A DNA stretch of 64,000 nt from contig JBGALI010000022.1 of the NCBI GenBank assembly GCA_044223975.1, forward strand, positions 7,048-71,047, written 5' to 3'. This document shows positions 51,319-60,198 of this stretch, in pieces (position 1 is the stretch's first letter; each line of letters begins with the position of its first letter). Both the position numbers and the translations under genes were made by a program. Below the pieces are notes generated by a model. The model saw nothing but the letters and a program-made list of their open reading frames with translations. It was not told the DNA's origin and searched no databases. The stretch is from CAZCPB01 sp044223975 (GTDB taxonomy: Bacteria > Planctomycetota > Phycisphaerae > Phycisphaerales > UBA1924).

Positions 51319-52398
51319 TCAGGGGTTGGGGATCAGGAGGAACGCGCGCGTCTTTCCGCCGAAGAGTCCGGACCCCACGATCCTGCCGGAATCGCTGATG
51401 GCGTTGGCGTTCTGGAGTGTCCAGCCCGATCCGGCGGGGATCCGTGAGTTCAGGTCGGTCAGGGTTCCGGCGCTCCAGACAAACGCCCTGGGCGTGGATT
51501 CGAACGCGGCGCCGGTGCACCTTCCGACCACCACTCCCGCGGCGTTGACACCGCGGGCCTGGCTCTCCACGAGTCCGGGCAGCACGCCCAGGTCGGTGAG
51601 CCTGCCCTTGTGCCACACGAACGCGTGAGTGACGAGGCCTTCGCTCAGGTCGGGATTCAGGGCCCCGGTCTGGGAAAGACCGGCGACGAATCCGTTGGCG
51701 CTCACCGCGCGGGCCTCGCTGCTCAGGCCGCCGAGCGTGCCCAGGGTGATCATGCCTTCGCTGGGGTCATCGAGGAAGGCGTGACCACGGTCCAACGCGG
51801 TCATCGCGATGCCGACGATCTGCCCCGACGCGTTGATGGCATTGCCGACGGTCCATGACCCGCCACCGCCGGGCATCAACCCTGAGCTCTTGGTCGTGTC
51901 GACGAATCGGTACGCCCGCGATCCCTTGTAGTCGTCGTAGGTCGAGGTCCATCCGACGACCGTGCCCGACGGACTGATCCCGTTGGCGGCCGAGTACTGT
52001 CCGCCGAGCGTGGGGATGAGCGTCGGCGCACCCGCGGGGTCCCAGGCCACCGCGGCGCTGAACCCGAACGAACCACTCGTCCAGGCGCTGCCGCAGACGC
52101 GGCCGGTGTCGGAGATGCCGGTGGCGTTGGCGCCGGGATAGCCGGGCGGGACCGGAAGCACGGTCGCGATGCCGTTGACCCATTTGACGGGGCGGAATTG
52201 TCCGGAGCCGTTCGTCATCTCTCCGGCGATATCGCCGGCGGCGTTGATCGCGCGGGCGGCGGTCGACACGGCCCCGGGAGGCATCTGAAGTTCGACCACC
52301 GTGTACGTCTGGGCGCCGGCCGCGGAGCAGGCGAGCAGGGCTCGAAAGCCGGTCGCGGCGAGCAGGGCTGCAAGATACGTTGTTCGCTTGCTGGTCAT
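51319..52398 (-). CDS. Exported HAF-repeat protein, no dockerin tail
   Basis: A 359-residue exported protein starting at ATG 52398 (MTSKRTTYLAALL) with AAGGAG upstream. The body has HAF repeats: PTLGGQYSAANGIS..GTVVGW, TLGTLGGLSSEARAVS and DLGVLPGLVESQARGVN..GVVVG. It is a divergent paralogue of the next gene but ends RAFLLIPNP, without the dockerin-like module or terminal Cys. Their order suggests one transcript from a promoter in the 341-bp gap upstream. Confidence 0.72.
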   Translation of the reverse strand: MTSKRTTYLAALLAATGFRALLACSAAGAQTYTVVELQMPPGAVSTAARAINAAGDIAGEMTNGSGQFRPVKWVNGIATVLPVPPGYPGANATGISDTGRVCGSAWTSGSFGFSAAVAWDPAGAPTLIPTLGGQYSAANGISPSGTVVGWTSTYDDYKGSRAYRFVDTTKSSGLMPGGGGSWTVGNAINASGQIVGIAMTALDRGHAFLDDPSEGMITLGTLGGLSSEARAVSANGFVAGLSQTGALNPDLSEGLVTHAFVWHKGRLTDLGVLPGLVESQARGVNAAGVVVGRCTGAAFESTPRAFVWSAGTLTDLNSRIPAGSGWTLQNANAISDSGRIVGSGLFGGKTRAFLLIPNP

Positions 52399-52739
52399 GT
52401 GCACTCCTTGCGTGTGGGCGCGGCGACAGTCCGTGCGCGTGGGCACACGCCCGCGTACCGCCCGTCCGTCGTCGTCGGGGATGTCCGCGGTCGCCGGCGC
52501 CCGCCGGCGCGCCGCGCTGCGCAGTCTCGCTCGGCTCGTGCCGCGGACCGCCTTCCGCGCCCGCCCCACGTCGTTCAACTCGTCCCTTTGTTCGGCACGT
52601 TCCCGCGCTGGGTTCCGTGCGCGCACAAACATCGTCACGCGTGAATCGCGGCGGTGTCGCGGCGCGCGCCTTTGGAAATCACTTCATCGCGCACATTGCG
52701 TACAAGACTTTGCAATATTACTTTGCTCGCCCGGCACGA
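52399..52739. other. Gene-free 341-bp region upstream of HAF operon
   Basis: No supported ORF, tRNA or repeat. Most is GC-rich, but a short AT-rich patch at about 52705-52730 (around TTGCAATATTACTTTG) stands out and could be promoter material for the minus-strand HAF genes. No confident -35/-10 pair can be named. Confidence 0.4.
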
Positions 52740-54125
52740 TCACTTTGCCTGCTTGACATCGCCGGCCGCGTGCGGCTCCGACGCCAGGAACTGCCGCGCC
52801 GCTTCGAGCACCGCGTCGGCTCCACCGCCTCTGAACTCCACCGAAACATCCGGCGCTACGCCGCGGCCCTCGAGAAGCGTGCCGTCGGGGAGCTGATCCT
52901 CCCACGTCGGAATCCTCGCCGTCACGCCGTTGCCGAGGTCGACGGGGCGCGGGTTGCCGGAGGTGCCGAACGTCGGGGCGCCGACGAGCGTGGCCTGGGC
53001 GCCGTGCTTCATCATGAGAATGAACGATTCGTTGCTGCTCATGCAGGCTTGGCCGATGAGGACCGCAACGGGGGCGCGGCAGGGGCGCGGGGCCGCGCCC
53101 GAACCCGCGGGCACCGCGTCGTCGGGGGAGACGGCACGCTCCACGAGCGGGGTCCAACCGCCGTCACGCGAAGGGTCGCGGACGCGGGAGCGGGAGTAGA
53201 CCGTCCTTTCCGAGACGAAGTGGGCGGCAAAGCGGCGGGCGGAAAGCTCGTCGCCGCCGCCGTTCGTGCGGACGTCGAGGATGATGGCGGGAGCCTGGGC
53301 GTGCTCGCTGAGGAACGTGTGGGCGGGTTCGAGGATCGCGGCATCAGCGGGCCAGCCGTTGATCTGGATGTAAGCGATACCGTCGTCGAAGAGTCCGAGC
53401 GACACGACGGGGTTGGCCTTCTTGAACTGCGGGACGAGCTTGGCGACAAGGGCGGTGTCGGTGTTGGGGCGCGCTTGCGGGATGAATGTCGGGAAGACGG
53501 CGTGGTTCACCGCGAGGGCGAGGTGTGGGTCTTTGGCTTCGCGGAGGGCGCAGGCGGCGGCGCGGGCGAAGGCGGCCGGGGTGGTCGCGCCAATGATCGA
53601 GTCGCGCCAGGGATCAAAGGCCTCGGGCCAGGATTTTGCAACGCGGTCGCGGTAGGAATACCGGTGGTCGATGGCGTCGAAGAGCGCGGCGAGCGCGGCG
53701 GTGTTGGCTTCGGGAGTGCTCGTGTGCGCGGCGGGTGGTGGTGCGCCGGCGGCGCCGGTGACAAAGCTGATGGGCGTGATCTCGCAGGCCTCGCCGGCGA
53801 GGGAGCGAAAGTTCCCAAACGACGAGCAGTTGATGGAGATGTCGTAGCGGTGGCTGGGTTCGAGCATGACGGGGATGACGAGTTCTCGCGGGGATTTCCA
53901 GACCGGCTGGGCGGTGAGCCTGGGGAACGTGGCGCCTCCGCCGCAGACCGAGCGGTCGGCGAGCATGTCCTGGTCGAACATGACGCGGATCTCGGCCAGC
54001 GCCGGGTCGACGCCGATGTCGCCGTGATCGGGGGTGGCGCGGAGGACGCGCGGGGGTTCGGCGCGGAGGGGCGTGGCGACGCAAGACAGGGCGAGGACGA
54101 TGAGCAGTGGAAGGGCTCGGTTCAC
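52740..54125 (-). CDS. Exported S41-family (tail-specific) protease with Ig-like domain
   Basis: A 461-residue exported protein. GTG 54125 (VNRALPLLIVLALS) has GGGAGCG 5-9 bases upstream; GTG 54143 is an alternative. The signal peptide ends near PLRAE. Residues about 25-130 form an SbsA/Big_5-type Ig-like domain (RVLRATPDHGDIGVDPALAEIRVMFD in outline). The S41 core follows: VVSLGLFDDGIAYIQINGW, APAIILDVRTNGGGDE, and the nucleophile block QACMSSNESF. The catalytic Lys position is unclear by eye. Substrate unknown. Confidence 0.75.
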   Translation of the reverse strand: MNRALPLLIVLALSCVATPLRAEPPRVLRATPDHGDIGVDPALAEIRVMFDQDMLADRSVCGGGATFPRLTAQPVWKSPRELVIPVMLEPSHRYDISINCSSFGNFRSLAGEACEITPISFVTGAAGAPPPAAHTSTPEANTAALAALFDAIDHRYSYRDRVAKSWPEAFDPWRDSIIGATTPAAFARAAACALREAKDPHLALAVNHAVFPTFIPQARPNTDTALVAKLVPQFKKANPVVSLGLFDDGIAYIQINGWPADAAILEPAHTFLSEHAQAPAIILDVRTNGGGDELSARRFAAHFVSERTVYSRSRVRDPSRDGGWTPLVERAVSPDDAVPAGSGAAPRPCRAPVAVLIGQACMSSNESFILMMKHGAQATLVGAPTFGTSGNPRPVDLGNGVTARIPTWEDQLPDGTLLEGRGVAPDVSVEFRGGGADAVLEAARQFLASEPHAAGDVKQAK

Positions 54126-54220
54126 GCGGCGCTCCCGGGTCACCCCGCCGCGGCGCGGTGTCGCTCGGCGGCGGCCTCATTATTCGGCGCGTCGGCCGAT
54201 GACGCGCGGTACGTTTGGGA

Positions 54221-55264
54221 ATGCACCCTCCTTCCCCACGACCCGCGTCGCGTCGCTCCTTCACATGCCTGGCAATCGCCGGCTTCGCGGTGACGATGGG
54301 GCTGATGGCGAGCGTCCCGGGCTGCAACGAACCGGGCCCGCACTCCCTTGATTACCCCGCGCACTCCGGCAACCCCATCTTCCCCGGCTGGTACGCCGAC
54401 CCTGAAGCCGCGGTGTTCGGGAACGAGTACTGGGTCTACCCGACGTACTCGGCACCCTACGACCAGCAGCTTTTCTTTGATGCGTTCTCGTCGCCCGATC
54501 TGGTGGCGTGGACGAAGCACGAGAAGGTGCTCGAGGCCAAGTCAATCGCGTGGGCGCGGCGGGCGATGTGGGCGCCGGCGATCGTTGAGAAGTCGGGAAA
54601 GTACTTCCTGTTCTTCGGGGCCAACGACATCCAGAGCGACCGCGAGAAGGGCGGGATCGGCATCGCGGTGGCGGACAAGCCGGAGGGGCCGTTCACGGAC
54701 TACCTGGGCAAGCCCCTGATCGACGCCTTCCACAACGGGTCGCAGCCCATCGACCAGTTCGTGTTTCACGACACCGACGGGCAGTACTACATCGTGTACG
54801 GCGGGTGGAAGCACTGTTCGCTCGCGCGCCTGAGCGCGGACTTCCGGTCGATCGAGCCGTTCCCCGACGGGACAATGTTCAAGGAGATCACGCCCGCGGG
54901 GTACGTCGAGGGGCCCTTGATGTTCCGGCGGGGCGGGAAGGTGTACTTCATGTGGTCCGAGGGCGGGTGGACCGGGCCGGACTACTCGGTGGCGTACGCC
55001 GTGGCGGACTCGCCCCTGGGACCGTTCACGCGGATCGGGAAGATCCTGCAGCAGGACCCGGCGGTGGCAACGGGGGCGGGGCACCACAGCGTGATCAACG
55101 TCCCCGGGACGGACGAGTGGTTCATCGTGTACCACCGGCGGCCGCTGGGGGAGAAAGACGGGAACCACCGCGTGGTGTGCATCGACCGGATGGAGTTTGA
55201 AACGGACGGGACGATCCGCCCGGTGAAGATCACGTTCGAGGGGGTGGGCCCTCGGCCGCGCTGA
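54221..55264 (+). CDS. Glycoside hydrolase family 43, lipoprotein-type N-terminus
   Basis: A 347-residue five-bladed beta-propeller glycosidase of GH43 (xylosidase/arabinofuranosidase type). ATG 54221 leads to a hydrophobic segment and lipobox-like SVPGC. Catalytic landmarks: base Asp in GWYADPEAAV, pKa-modulating Asp in QFVFHDTDGQYY, and general-acid Glu in AGYVEGPLM. PDLVAWTKHEKVL and FIVYHRRPLG are also family blocks. The specificity cannot be read. It would act in the periplasm or on the surface. Divergent from the S41 protease gene. Confidence 0.85.
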   Translation: MHPPSPRPASRRSFTCLAIAGFAVTMGLMASVPGCNEPGPHSLDYPAHSGNPIFPGWYADPEAAVFGNEYWVYPTYSAPYDQQLFFDAFSSPDLVAWTKHEKVLEAKSIAWARRAMWAPAIVEKSGKYFLFFGANDIQSDREKGGIGIAVADKPEGPFTDYLGKPLIDAFHNGSQPIDQFVFHDTDGQYYIVYGGWKHCSLARLSADFRSIEPFPDGTMFKEITPAGYVEGPLMFRRGGKVYFMWSEGGWTGPDYSVAYAVADSPLGPFTRIGKILQQDPAVATGAGHHSVINVPGTDEWFIVYHRRPLGEKDGNHRVVCIDRMEFETDGTIRPVKITFEGVGPRPR

Positions 55265-55483
55265 TCTGGATGTCGGATTGGGTGTCCGGCCGGATCGCTG
55301 GCCGGTGTTCGGGCAAGAATCGGTGGACAAAGCGGTGAAAAAGCGTGCCTCCGCGGGCGATTCGGTGGTAATCTGCGCGCGAGAGCAAGATTCGATGGTG
55401 CTTGGGAAAGTCCGGGTGCACCCGGCCTCGGGAGGGTGCCGCGTTTCCGCGCGTCGATGGTCTTTGGATTGTGGAGGAGAGTC

Positions 55484-56170
55484 ATGAATACGAGCGTTCG
55501 GCCGTTGTGGTCGCTGGTGGTGGTGTGCGCAGCGCTGGCCGGCGTGCAGCGCGGCCAGGCCCAGGTCATCAACCTGTACGGGGACCTTGGCACCAACGCG
55601 TGGACGGGCATCGGCGTTTCGCCGCCGAGCAGCACGTTCACGCAGCCGTTCTCGCAGTCGGCGGCGAACGGGACCATCACGGGCGACGTGATCGTGGCCA
55701 ACGATCCGACGGGCACGATCTTCGACCTGACGATCACCAACCTCACGTACAACTGCACGACCGCGAACGCGGCGGGCAACGGCGACGTGATCGTGCAGGT
55801 GCTCCACTCGTACATCATGGGGGGCCCCGGCCCGTTCACCGGCTCGCAGTCGCTGGCGGGGAACTGGACGTCCGGGCCGAACAGCCTCGTGCAGCTCGAC
55901 AGCATCCAGGACTTCGGAGGGTCGAACATCAACCTGCCGACGCTGCTGGCGACTACCTCGCCGTTCAGCCTGGGCCCCGTGTCCTCGCTGGTGTTCTCCG
56001 CGAGCGGGTCGTACCAGATCCTGGCCACGCTGCGCCTCGAGACCGACGGCACGGGCGCGATCAACCTGCCCAGCAGCGCCCACATTCACGTCGACCTGGC
56101 GCCGAGCCCCGGCACGTGCGGCCTGCTCGGGCTGGCGGGGCTGGTCGCGGCACGTCGGCGGCGGGGCTAA
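55484..56170 (+). CDS. Exported protein with Cys-containing sorting tail (tandem copy 1)
   Basis: First of three tandem paralogues, 228 residues. ATG 55484 has GGAGGAGA upstream. A signal peptide (MNTSVRPLWSLVVVCAALAGV) ends near GQAQ, then the conserved INLYGDLGT, FTQPFSQS, GDVIVANDPTGTIFDLTITN blocks. The C-terminus APSPGTCGLLGLAGLVAARR plus RRG is a PEP-CTERM-like sorting signal with a Cys in place of the usual residue. The fold is probably a beta-sandwich; function unknown. Confidence 0.75.
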   Translation: MNTSVRPLWSLVVVCAALAGVQRGQAQVINLYGDLGTNAWTGIGVSPPSSTFTQPFSQSAANGTITGDVIVANDPTGTIFDLTITNLTYNCTTANAAGNGDVIVQVLHSYIMGGPGPFTGSQSLAGNWTSGPNSLVQLDSIQDFGGSNINLPTLLATTSPFSLGPVSSLVFSASGSYQILATLRLETDGTGAINLPSSAHIHVDLAPSPGTCGLLGLAGLVAARRRRG

Positions 56171-56332
56171 GGGCGGGGGCCAGAGAACGAATCGAGCACG
56201 CGTCGCCGGTCGGGCTCCTGTATCCGGCCCGGCGATGCTGGATGGGTGGTGTCGGAGTATGAGATTTCAGACGTCGCGGCCGTCGTGGCGGCCGCGTTCC
56301 GCACGTCGCTCCACGCTGAGTGAGGCAGAGAC

Positions 56333-57019
56333 ATGAAGCTTCCCGAGCGAGTTTTTTCGGTGGTGCTTGCCGCGCTGGCGTCGCTTGCCGCGGCGGCGCC
56401 GGGGCATGCTCAGATCATCGATCTCTACGGCGACCTGGGAACCGGCACCACGCTGGGCACCCCGTTCTCCCCGGTGAACAGCACGTTCACGCAGCCGTTC
56501 TCGCAGTCGGCGGCCAACGGGAACATCACGGGCGACGTGATCGTCGCCAACGACCCCACGGGCTCGATCTTCGACCTGACGATCACGAACCTGACGTACA
56601 ACTGCACCACGGCGAACGCGGCGGGCAAGGGCGACGTGATCGTGCAGGTGCTGCACACGTTCGTCACGGGCGGTGGCGGCACCTACACCGGGTCGCAGTC
56701 GCTGGCGGGGAGCTGGACGTCGGGGCCGCTGAGCATCGTGCAGCTCGACAGCATCCAGGACTACCTGGGGTCGAACACCAACCTGCCCAGCCTGATCGCG
56801 ACGACGTCGACGTTCAGCCTGGGCCCGGTCTCGGGCTCGGTGCTGTCGAGCGCGCCGACGTACCAGATCCTCGCGACGCTGCGCCTCGAGACCGACGGCA
56901 CGGGCTCGATCTTCCTGCCCAGCAGCGCCCACATCCACGTCGAGCTGGCGCCGAGCCCCGGCGCGTGCGGCCTGCTCGGGCTGGGGGGCCTGGTCGCGTC
57001 GCGCCGCCGCCGGGCCTGA
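56333..57019 (+). CDS. Exported protein with Cys-containing sorting tail (tandem copy 2)
   Basis: 228 residues, closest to copy 1: shared runs include STFTQPFSQSAANG, GDVIVANDPTG, FDLTITNLTYNCTTANAAG and ILATLRLETDGTG. Signal peptide ends near GHAQ. Tail: SPGACGLLGLGGLVASRRRR. The DNA between copies 1 and 2 is also very similar in these blocks, so duplication is fairly recent. It is 162 bp after copy 1. Confidence 0.75.
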   Translation: MKLPERVFSVVLAALASLAAAAPGHAQIIDLYGDLGTGTTLGTPFSPVNSTFTQPFSQSAANGNITGDVIVANDPTGSIFDLTITNLTYNCTTANAAGKGDVIVQVLHTFVTGGGGTYTGSQSLAGSWTSGPLSIVQLDSIQDYLGSNTNLPSLIATTSTFSLGPVSGSVLSSAPTYQILATLRLETDGTGSIFLPSSAHIHVELAPSPGACGLLGLGGLVASRRRRA

Positions 57020-57091
57020 GCAAGCGGACATCGTCTGCCCCGTGGGGCCCGTTCCTTTTCCAGAACATCGCAACTTTTCGGAGAGACTGGC

Positions 57092-57781
57092 ATGAACACT
57101 CGCACTCGTTTTTCTCTGCTGGCCGGGTTGGTTCTCTTTGCCGCGGCGGGTTCCGCCCAGGCCCAGTTGATCAACCTTACGGGCGACCTCGGACCGGGCT
57201 CGTTCACCGGGATCGCGATCTCGCCGATCAACAGCTCGTTCACCCAGCCGTTCTCGCAGAGCACGGCCGCGGGGAGCATCACCGGCGACGTGATCGTCGC
57301 CAGCAACGTCACGGGGACGGTTTTCGACCTGACCATCACCAACCTCACGTACACCTGCCTCATCCCCAACTCGAGCTTTGCCGGCGACGTGACGGTCACG
57401 GTGCATCACCACTACGCGACCACCAGCCCGGGCATCTTCACAGGGTCCCAGTCGCTGTCGGGCAGCTTCACCTCGGGCCCGTTCTCCTTTGTGCAGCTCG
57501 ACAGCATCCAGGACTTCAACGTGTCGAACGTCTCGCTGCCGACCTTGCTCGCGACCACCTCGACGTTCAACCTCGGCCCCGTCTCGGCGAACATTTCCAC
57601 GCTGGGAACGACGACGCCGATGTACGAGATCTTCGCCACCCTGGTGCTTCACACCGACCTCACCGGGGCCATCAACCTGCCCAGCAGCGCGCACATCCAC
57701 GCCGAGATGATCCCGGCACCGGGCGCGTGCGGGGTGCTCGGACTGGCGGGGATGGTCGCGGCGCGGCGACGGCGCGCCTGA
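57092..57781 (+). CDS. Exported protein with Cys-containing sorting tail (tandem copy 3)
   Basis: 229 residues, more diverged than copies 1 and 2 but with the same order: INLTGDLGPGSFTG, SSFTQPFSQSTAAG, GDVIVASNVTGTVFDLTITN, VQLDSIQDFNVSN and INLPSSAHIHAEM. The cysteine in TYTCLIPN aligns with TYNCTTAN of the others. Tail PAPGACGVLGLAGMVAARRR keeps the Cys. It is followed by a strong hairpin at 57806-57847. Confidence 0.75.
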   Translation: MNTRTRFSLLAGLVLFAAAGSAQAQLINLTGDLGPGSFTGIAISPINSSFTQPFSQSTAAGSITGDVIVASNVTGTVFDLTITNLTYTCLIPNSSFAGDVTVTVHHHYATTSPGIFTGSQSLSGSFTSGPFSFVQLDSIQDFNVSNVSLPTLLATTSTFNLGPVSANISTLGTTTPMYEIFATLVLHTDLTGAINLPSSAHIHAEMIPAPGACGVLGLAGMVAARRRRA

Positions 57782-57805
57782 AGCCGAAAGGTAGAGCGGC
57801 TCGCG

Positions 57806-57847
57806 CCGCCGCGATCATCCGGCGTAAGCCCCGGATGATCGCGGCGG
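57806..57847. terminator. Strong hairpin between convergent genes
   Basis: A perfect 17-bp stem (CCGCCGCGATCATCCGG and its complement) around an 8-base loop. It fills the 68-bp gap between the third paralogue and the convergent membrane-protein gene. T-tracts are weak, but stem strength and position favour a bidirectional terminator. Confidence 0.7.
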
Positions 57848-57849
57848 TG

Positions 57850-58509
57850 TCATCCGAAGTTGCGTAGACCGTTTATCGAGACTTGTGAGTGCGGCTCGTA
57901 AGTGATGCGCGACTGAAGCACACTCGGCATTGATTTCGTGTAGAGATCCGCCGATTCTCTGTCGTTCACGCAGGCGCAGAGCAGATTGTCCGTACCGATT
58001 CTCAGTATCACGGCCCATCCGCGCCACCGACTCATACGCGCAAGCCTGCACGGCACCACGCGGACTCCAGTGTGACTGCTTTCGCAGCGTGCCGACTCAA
58101 CCGTCCCATCCCGACCCACCTTCCGCACTTCAATTGTTCCGTTTCTGGCATCCACGCGTACGAGAGGCGCGATTTTCAATTCTTTCACATGCGATCGGAT
58201 CACTCCTGCGACCGCGGTCAGAGTTGCGCCTGCAATGCCGAGCTCCACGTACACGAGCGGGGACACTTGTACGCGCCGGTTCGTGGCAAGGTACACGCCG
58301 CTGGCTACTCCGACCGCAACGAGAGCATAGAGCCAGAAGAGCACAAACATCTTGGATCGGCGCTGCGCCCTATGTGTGTACTGCAATTCGAAGCACGAGT
58401 CGCGCGCTGGCACGAACGCGAATGCAAATGGGATCACTTCCGGGGCTTGCATCGGTTCATCTCGAACGCGACCGCCCATTGGTGGCCTCTCCGCGTGATC
58501 GTGAATCAA
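57850..58509 (-). CDS. Putative two-span membrane protein, unknown function
   Basis: Up to 219 residues with two membrane segments (FVLFWLYALVAVGVASGVYL and VYVELGIAGATLTAVAGVI) after a 50-residue N-terminus, then a soluble domain with KIAPLVRVDARNGTIEVRKVG and WRGWAVILRIG. The start is uncertain: ATG 58509 gives a long tail, and inner Met codons near the first helix are possible. GC content is lower than in adjacent genes. No family recognised. Confidence 0.55.
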   Translation of the reverse strand: MIHDHAERPPMGGRVRDEPMQAPEVIPFAFAFVPARDSCFELQYTHRAQRRSKMFVLFWLYALVAVGVASGVYLATNRRVQVSPLVYVELGIAGATLTAVAGVIRSHVKELKIAPLVRVDARNGTIEVRKVGRDGTVESARCESSHTGVRVVPCRLARMSRWRGWAVILRIGTDNLLCACVNDRESADLYTKSMPSVLQSRITYEPHSQVSINGLRNFG

Positions 58510-58537
58510 GCCCGGATCCCCGGTAGCCCGTTACCAC

Positions 58538-59578
58538 TCATCCAAGACGGTTCACGTCGCTCATCGCTCTTTCTTCCGCCGCGTCGAGCAAGCCGCGGCG
58601 CCAGGTGTATCGCTTCAGCGGCAAGTGCTGCTGGTAAACGAGCTCGATGAGGCGCGGCGCGTGATCGCCGGTGATCGCGGCGGCAGGGATTTCGGCGAGC
58701 GTGTTGAAGGACTCAAGGGCGCGGTCGGCGGCGGGGCGCTCGCGCGTGACGACCTCGCGCGAGTAGCCGATCTCGCTCGGATCACGGATGTCGCGCTTGA
58801 ACATGGCGCGGGCGCAGTCGGGGGTGGTGTTGGCGAAACCCCAGGCCGCGTAGCCGAGTTTGTACTCGCGCTCGAGGTACGACGCGGGCTCGAGACGGTG
58901 GTCATGGTGAGCGGTGGCGGCGGGGCGGTAGAGGACGCGGGTGTTGAACTTCGCGCTCATGCGGAAGGCGAGCTCATCGTCTTCGTAGCCGTAGGTGCTG
59001 GGAAAGACAGAGAAGCCGCCGGCATCGCGAACCTGGCTCGCATCGGCGGAGAGGTTGAGCAGCCAGGCGTGACGGAAGGACCAGTTGTGATCGGCATCGT
59101 GGCCCGGTGTGACGACGGCCGCGTCCATGCGGTTGTAAAAAAAGACCATCGAAGTCTCGCGGACGAGGCGGTCGAAGAGGCGGTCGGGCTGATGGACGAC
59201 CCACGGTGCGCTGCCGATCACCAGGGCGGAGGTGCCGGCGCGGCGCTGGCGTTCCTGTTCAGCATGGTGCGCGGCAAGCAGCTCTCGCGTGGGGACCATG
59301 TCGTCGTTGAGGAAGACCAGCGTCCTGCCGCGGGCATGGGGGAGGAGTGTGTTGCGGACGGCGGCCTGGCCGCGCTTGGTGAGCGGGGTGATGGTGAGGA
59401 GCGATTGATCGAGGGTCCAGGCACGGCGGGCGGCGTCGGCGGTCCCCTCGTCGGGCCCGTCGATGCCGACGAGCACTTCGTAGCGGCCGGGCTCGAGGGA
59501 CTGCTTCGAAAGCGCGGCAACACACGCCGCGAGCTTCTGCGGCCGGGCGAAGGTCGGGATGATGACGGTCACGTCCAC
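58538..59578 (-). CDS. GT2-family glycosyltransferase
   Basis: A 346-residue GT-A fold transferase. It opens MDVTVIIPTFARPQKLAACVAAL and has YEVLVGIDGPDEGT and TLVFLNDDMVP, the latter with the metal-binding DD motif. GYEDDELAFRM provides a catalytic ED block. The N-terminal 230 residues match GT2; donor and acceptor are unknown. The enzyme is cytosolic. It is divergent from the PilZ gene at 59693. Confidence 0.85.
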   Translation of the reverse strand: MDVTVIIPTFARPQKLAACVAALSKQSLEPGRYEVLVGIDGPDEGTADAARRAWTLDQSLLTITPLTKRGQAAVRNTLLPHARGRTLVFLNDDMVPTRELLAAHHAEQERQRRAGTSALVIGSAPWVVHQPDRLFDRLVRETSMVFFYNRMDAAVVTPGHDADHNWSFRHAWLLNLSADASQVRDAGGFSVFPSTYGYEDDELAFRMSAKFNTRVLYRPAATAHHDHRLEPASYLEREYKLGYAAWGFANTTPDCARAMFKRDIRDPSEIGYSREVVTRERPAADRALESFNTLAEIPAAAITGDHAPRLIELVYQQHLPLKRYTWRRGLLDAAEERAMSDVNRLG

Positions 59579-59692
59579 GGGTCGTTATTCCGGCGGGCGG
59601 GACTGATCGGGGTCCCGGAATGCGTCGATCCTGTTATCGGCGATCCGCGCCTCCCTCTCCGCGCGGATGCGTCGATGACATGGAGCCCAGAC

Positions 59693-60016
59693 ATGAGCCT
59701 CACGCTTGAACGTCGCCGTCACCCTCGAATCCCGATCGAGCGTGCCTGCAAGGTGTACCACCGACCGTCGCGGACGTATCTGGCGGCCAGCACGTGCGAC
59801 CTGTCGGAGGGCGGGGCGATGATCCGGGTGGACAACCCGCGGGTGCTGAACCCGGGGGACGAGATCGACGTGCTCGTGGCGTGGACCAAGGCGCCGGTGC
59901 TCCAGAAGACGCGGGCGATCACCGGGAGCATCATCCGGGTGCCGGGGAGCTTTGCCAAGCACCAGTTCATCGCGGTGAAGTTTGCCAAGGAGATGGAGCT
60001 GGCGCTGGCGGCGTAG
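59693..60016 (+). CDS. PilZ-domain protein
   Basis: A 107-residue single PilZ domain. It has ERRRHPRIPIERACKVY (RxxxR), then DLSEGGAMIRV (DxSxxG), both needed for cyclic di-GMP binding. MSLTLERRRHPR starts at ATG 59693. A second PilZ protein lies at 16576-16902. Its effector target is unknown. The next 180 bp hold a repeat region. Confidence 0.8.
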   Translation: MSLTLERRRHPRIPIERACKVYHRPSRTYLAASTCDLSEGGAMIRVDNPRVLNPGDEIDVLVAWTKAPVLQKTRAITGSIIRVPGSFAKHQFIAVKFAKEMELALAA

Positions 60017-60143
60017 GGGGCAAGGGGCAGTGGGGAATGGGGAGTGGGCAGTCGGGAAGACGAGAAACCGTTCACGTCCTGATCCTCTCTACTGCCCATT
60101 GCCCACTGCCCACTGCCCTTGGCCCATTCCCCCCCTCCATCCC
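60017..60143. repeat. G-rich short-repeat region with inverted halves
   Basis: Left half (about 60017-60058) is GGGG-rich with units such as GGGGCAGTGGGGAATGGGGA. The right half (about 60088-60143) is roughly its reverse complement, with ACTGCCCATTGCCCACTGCC units. The 7-8-base units GGGCAGT and GGGCAAT repeat imperfectly. It resembles the short tandemly repeated sequences of cyanobacteria. It lies between the PilZ and MoxR genes and holds no ORF. Confidence 0.7.
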
Positions 60144-60198
60144 GTCCCCCGTATAGTGCGCTCGCGCGGGTTGCCCTCGCGCGACCAGGAGCTGCCGC

